Shown here one piece after another: positions 59,417 to 64,000 of a DNA stretch of 64,000 nt. Below the pieces are notes generated by a model that was given only the letters and a program-made list of their open reading frames with translations, did not search any database and was not told where the DNA came from. The first letter of the stretch is position 1. Every line of letters starts with the position of its first letter. Source of the stretch: Rhabdophis nuchalis (Eukaryota > Chordata > Lepidosauria > Squamata > Natricidae); assembly GCA_039707465.1 (NCBI GenBank), contig CM077646.1, forward strand, positions 80,252,715-80,316,714, read 5' to 3'. The translations under genes and the position numbers were made by a program.

Positions 59417-61149
59417 TGCGTGCACGTGTGTACTTTCATGTGCATGCCCATGCGCGCGCACACACACGGGTGTCTCCAGATAAACTACACAAAAAACAAA
59501 TTGATTAAATTATTGGAACAGGTGGTGAAAGAGTTATACAATATATATTATTTTACTATATTGTTCTAAAATTTACACAGTATATTATATTATTTTGATA
59601 CATATATCAAACATGTCTCAAAATGGCTTATGTATTTGATGATATATAATGCTGATAAATTAAATTAATATTCTAAAGATCCTCTTAAGGCCAAACTGTG
59701 ATCATATTTACCATGCTGCATCATACATTATAAATATATATGATAATCACTCTTGCTTAACTCTGATTAAGATTTATATTGTGAATATAATATATACTGT
59801 TATTTTGCCATTGCTACCTATATATCTGTGTGTGTGTGTTGGTGTTGGTGTTTCAAAACAAAAATGTATTCCTAAATTTGTTAAAATTTATGCTAGCATA
59901 AACTAAATTAAACCAGAATAATCAAAATCTAAACACGGACATATAGAAGCTCCCCAACACAAGGTTATTCTTTTCCGTCCCCTCTGAATTTACAATTATA
60001 CCTAGTGAATTCATGTGTTATTTTAGTTAGATCTCCAAACCAATGCACAGGATTGATTCAAGGCTGAAAATAAATTCTGAAGAGATCATAGAACATTTGT
60101 GTCACAATAAATTTTAGCTTAAGAGTCTGTGTGGGGGAAAATAAATTACCCAAGCAACATAATTTCTATGATGAATTGTTAAATGCTGTGCCAATCCAGT
60201 AACATGTCAATTGGGCCATATTTTGTTTCCTCCATATCAGCCTCTAACAGTTTCGTTCCAGCTGTTTCTATCAGTTTCCACATTTTTGAGAGCACAAAAC
60301 TGATCACTACTGATGATATTCTCCTATAAATGTACTTTAGTCTTTGATCTTCCAAATATTCAAACTATTGAACAATATTCAATTTCCAGGGGAAGGTCTG
60401 CCAATCATATCTGTTCTTAAATTGGTTGGTAATCTTGTAATGCAGCACTTTTAAAAATGTAATCCCTCCCTGCGCCACCTTCTTTGTCTTTCCTTTGTTG
60501 TTCACAAGTGAGCTTTCCTGACTGACAAATAACACTTTTCTGAGCAATTCAACCATAGAAGAAACTGATTTATTCCTTAGCCTACTTGTATTTGTTACAT
60601 TTAGCAGTCAAATGGTCAGCTGTCAATAATAAATCAGATATCCTTCCTGGGATAAAAGAGATAAGATTCAACAGAGTATCCACATATTTACTCGTGGTAA
60701 GATATCTCAGTGGATGAAAACATGAATGCTTTCTTGCAATGCAGAGAATAGAGAAGATACATTTCAATATAAGGCTCAACTATAGTCTTGCTAGCAGAAT
60801 TAATTAATGCCTCACCAAGCCTTGAGCTGGCACGTTCTTTCCACACTACAGTAACGTCCACCTTAGAGTAACTAGATTTTTATGGTGTCCATTTCTGATA
60901 TGATAAAGTGCAACAGAAGTGTAACCTTTTGAAACTGTATTTTCGGTCATTTCCTGAATTGCATATTGTCTGGACTTGCTGGATTATTTAGATATTCCTT
61001 TAAAAACCAAAGGTGCCTAAGAAAAAATTCAAATCAGAAACTGCAGGAAGTTATTTCATTTCTGTTTCTTACTGTGATCTAAATAATTTTGAAGGCAGCA
61101 GAACTGAATACAGAATAACAGAGAAGGGTTTTGAATTATATTATTGTAG
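57351..61149. other. Flank, mostly unassigned
   Basis: Holds a (GT)n tract at 59382-59412 and several short open frames without recognisable products. The stretch 58560-59190 reads like decayed coding sequence but I cannot assign it. Confidence 0.35.
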
Positions 61150-61645
61150 ACAAATGTTTGTCCAGTCTCTTCTTAAAGCCTCCACTGTTGGACAATCCCA
61201 CAACTTCTGAAGGCAAGTTGTTCCATTGGTTGGTTGTTCTTAATGTCAGGAAATTTCTCCTTAATTCTAGGTTGCTTCTCTCTTTGTTCAGTTTTGATCC
61301 ATTGCTTCACGTCTTCCTTCTGGTGCCTTGGAACATAGGTTGACTCCCTCTTCTTTGTGGCAGCCTCTCAAATATTGGAACACTGCTATCATGTCATCCC
61401 TAGTCTTTCTTTTCACCATACCCAATTACTGCAATTAGTCTGCATAGGTTAGCCTTCAACCCCTCAATCATTTTTGTCACTCTTCTATGCACCCTTTCCA
61501 GAGTTTCAATATCTTTTTTATATTGTGGCGAGCAAAACTAGATGCACTATTCCAAGTGTGTCCTTACCACCCTTTGTTCAAGTTTTGTATGATGAAATTG
61601 TTCCATGCAACCAAATTTCCTAGTTTGGCACCATTTCACAACACA
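61150..61645 (-). mobile_element. CR1 LINE ORF2 C-terminal and 3' fragment
   Basis: Minus-strand frames read RRNFLTLRTTNQWNNLPSEV and VGLSNSGGFKKRLDKHLS, the CR1 ORF2 C-terminus. The plus strand shows 'ggttgactccctcttctttg' and 'ttccaagtgtgtccttacca', both conserved in reptilian CR1. Confidence 0.85.
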
Positions 61646-62177
61646 GGAGGTGTTATGAACTAATTCAAGACTGGAGTATATTCTTAAAATCACAATATAT
61701 GCACCATCTTCTGGCAAAAATGTGATTTAAGCTGCCATTGAAAAACTTCCAAATCAGGAAATGTTGAAAATATTCTGTTTTGCTACAAATTCAAAAGTGT
61801 TCCTAAGGAAAGACGAATAAAGGATTCAGCTAACTACAGCTACATTAGTACCTTGAAAATTTTAATGGAATGTCAAATAAGATGCCATTTCATAAAATAA
61901 GATGCAGCAAAGGTCACCTCTATGAACAAAAACAATAAGCAAGCAATGAGGGGAAGATTTATTATGCTAAATCATCAGGTGTATTTAATGGAGTACCAAT
62001 TGCAGAATGAAATATAATCTAATCTACCACATTTTAGGATTTGAAAATGGAAAACAAGATTACCTTTTGCTTTTGTTTAAACAGCAGGCTTTATATAAAA
62101 TAAACATATTATTAAAGTTGATTCAGTTTTCAAAGTGGATTGTCATATGCTGGGGAAAATATTATGCTTGAATATGA

Positions 62178-62217
62178 TAAGTCCCTGCGGGGAGAGGGAG
62201 CGGTCTATAAATCAAAT

Positions 62218-62262
<45 letters not shown>
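62178..62262 (+). mobile_element. L2 3' hairpin remnant with (ATC)n tail
   Basis: The hairpin is aagtccctgcggggagaggg followed by agcggtctataaatcaa, then about thirteen ATC units. Confidence 0.75.
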
Positions 62263-62264
<2 letters not shown>

Positions 62265-62406
62265 TAAATGATGGATTCAACTAGAAAATACAGATTGAAG
62301 AAAATCTGAAAGCTTCAGTCTCGTGCTAAATTCACCAGATTTTGGTGAGACACAAGTGAGCTCATTGTGGCTTTAATTCAATTTATAAGCATTTATGTTC
62401 AAATAG

Positions 62407-62478
62407 TAGCCTTGGGTCCTTCGTGGAGAAGGGCGGGATATAAATTTGATTAAAATAAAAATAAAATAAAATAAAAAT
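62407..62478 (+). mobile_element. L2 3' hairpin remnant, second lineage
   Basis: Reads 'ttgggtccttcgtggagaag' and ggcgggatataaatttgatt, then AAAATAAAATAAAA. It corresponds to the 11858 and 50873 lineage. Confidence 0.75.
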
Positions 62479-63685
62479 TTCAGGTGGATTATGTGCACAT
62501 AGTCAGATTATGCCTTTGAGTTATATGTGTGGTAAATTCTTAATGAACTTGGAGTTTGTTTCCATTGTAACCCAGAATCATGCTAGAATGCCAGTTTTGG
62601 TTTCTTTTGGTAATTACAGATTATATTCTCTTTTTTACCACGGGAAGTTGCTGTGGTCTTTTCTATAATAATTTGTGGTGTATAAACTAATTCTGTATCA
62701 AGATGGTTTTAAATAAAAAGGATAAAGCTGTGGTCTAATTCTGCAAATATTTTATCAGTGCGGTTACTTTCAAAGATATAAATTATATGTATTAATTGCC
62801 TGTTCCAGTGGAGGCCAGACAAATTTATTAAAAGGCAAAGAACTGGCACTTAAAACATAAAATACCTGCTTCCCTGTACATGAATCTTTTCCTTTTGCCC
62901 ATTCTTCTTCTACTTAAAAAGAAGCTATGGTTTTCTAGAGAAATCCAATTTTCAATGCAGTGATTCTTGATAAATTTCAGGAAAAATCACACATTTCTCA
63001 TCATCTGAGCAAATATTACCACTTTAACCTATCATTTGACAAGTGGACACTAAAAGGTTGACCACCCTATTTATTTGGCCATGCTGAGAGTTTCCTCTTT
63101 TTAGAACCAAAGAGTCTTCCAGAACCATATATTCACCTATACTTTTCTTGATCTTGTCCCTCAATAATTTAAAATCTTAATCTCTGGCTTTGAAATATAT
63201 AAACTTCATTCTTTGCAGAATATTGATTGGAAATGACTCTTCCAAAAATACTTTTTATTATCACCATATGTGAACATTTTATCTTTCTATATATGAGGTA
63301 ATATATAATCTAGCACATCTTGATAAATATATAACCAGCACATCTTAATAGATATCTTGAATTATGTTGAGCCCAGGTACACATAAAGTATCCCCATTTT
63401 ATGAAATAAAACAAACATTAAATTAATAAAATAATAAAATAAATAATAAAATAAATATTTGTTATACAAACATAGTAGCCCTGCACACAAATCTTTTCCT
63501 GTTTCCCACTTGAAAACAAGCAACTCTTAATCATTTTCTAGAAAACAAAAATTATAAACCGAGATGATTTAGGAAAGAGAACATATGATTTGTTTATTAC
63601 AAGAATGAAGATGGGTAATGATCAAGCCATCTGCACACGTCATGCGCAACCCATTGACAGTAAGTAAAGCAAGTGAATACACATA

Positions 63686-63905
63686 TTCTTCGACTTACAA
63701 CCATTTGTTTAGTGGCTGTTCAAAGTTACACCACTGAAAAAACCTCACTACCCTTTTTCATACTTACAACCATTTGTAAGTGTTCAAAACGTGATCAAAA
63801 TTCAGATACTTGGCACCTGGTTCATATTTATGACAGTTGCAGTGTTCCACTGCCCCAGGGTAATGTGATCATCATTTGAGACTTTCTGACAAGCAAAATC
63901 ATTGA
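63686..63905 (+). mobile_element. TA-target MITE fragment
   Basis: Includes 'ttcgacttacaaccatttgt', 'gaaaaaacctcactaccctt' and 'gactttctgacaagcaaaat'. Decayed relative of 46144. Confidence 0.5.
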
Positions 63906-63919
63906 AGAAGTTATTTGCA

Positions 63920-64000
63920 GGACCGTATCCTGCCCCACACATCCCTTCGTCCGATTCGCTCCCACAGAGAGGGACTTCTCCGGGTGCCATCCACCAGGCA
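63920..64000 (+). mobile_element. L2 LINE fragment running off the window
   Basis: The sequence 'accgtatcctgccccacaca' and 'ttcgctcccacagagaggga' are the ORF2 C-terminal region of L2, as at 43900. It is cut by the window end. Confidence 0.85.

Noticed and set aside
60365..60556. 63-codon minus-strand frame as a transposase fragment
   Set aside because: It looks coding-like (many Lys, Asn and Trp) but I could not match it to a family with confidence.

Overview
The window is vertebrate nuclear DNA, almost certainly from a squamate and most likely a snake. It carries many copies of an L2-type LINE with a conserved 3' hairpin, CR1, L1, Rex1/CR1-like and RTE-like LINE pieces, tRNA-derived SINEs whose ends read 'ACCTTTACCTTT' or an L2-like tail, hAT and TA-target MITEs, a (GATA)n block of the Bkm type known from snakes, and Penelope sequence. 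There is no bacterial-style gene organisation.

One host gene spans most of the window on the minus strand: fibulin-2 (FBLN2). Three coding exons are recognised: the large first coding exon (46620..47898; signal peptide, Cys-rich Na and Cys-free acidic Nb regions), then 4051..4162 and 745..874, which encode anaphylatoxin-like modules. The exon phases fit exactly (1, 2, 0). The intron between the first two is about 42.5 kb and the next about 3.2 kb. The third exon ends at a GC rather than a GT donor. The rest of the gene lies beyond the left edge. A possible non-coding or N-terminal exon lies at 48614..48711.

The introns and the 5' flank are a mosaic of nested mobile elements. The left part (2.5-9.2 kb) has a solo LTR inside a GGTA/GATA microsatellite and an L2 copy with a long open ORF2. 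The middle (11.8-31 kb) has L2, mariner-like, hAT, SINE and RTE-like insertions and several fold-back palindromes, including one of 230 bp. The right flank (50.4-54.5 kb) is a Rex1/CR1-like LINE interrupted by an L2, an L1 3' end and an L1-derived copy that holds ORF1 but no ORF2.

The most unusual region is 31754..34417. Here a repeat of about 345 bp occurs in tandem and inverted copies. Each unit joins a tRNA-like Pol III promoter head to what reads as a complete type I hammerhead ribozyme: matched stem I, CTGATGA core, stem II, GAAA, stem III and a C at the cleavage site. A truncated Penelope-like element encoding a GIY-YIG endonuclease sits inside the array. This is the layout expected of a retrozyme (a non-autonomous, circular-RNA retroelement) next to the kind of element proposed to mobilise it.
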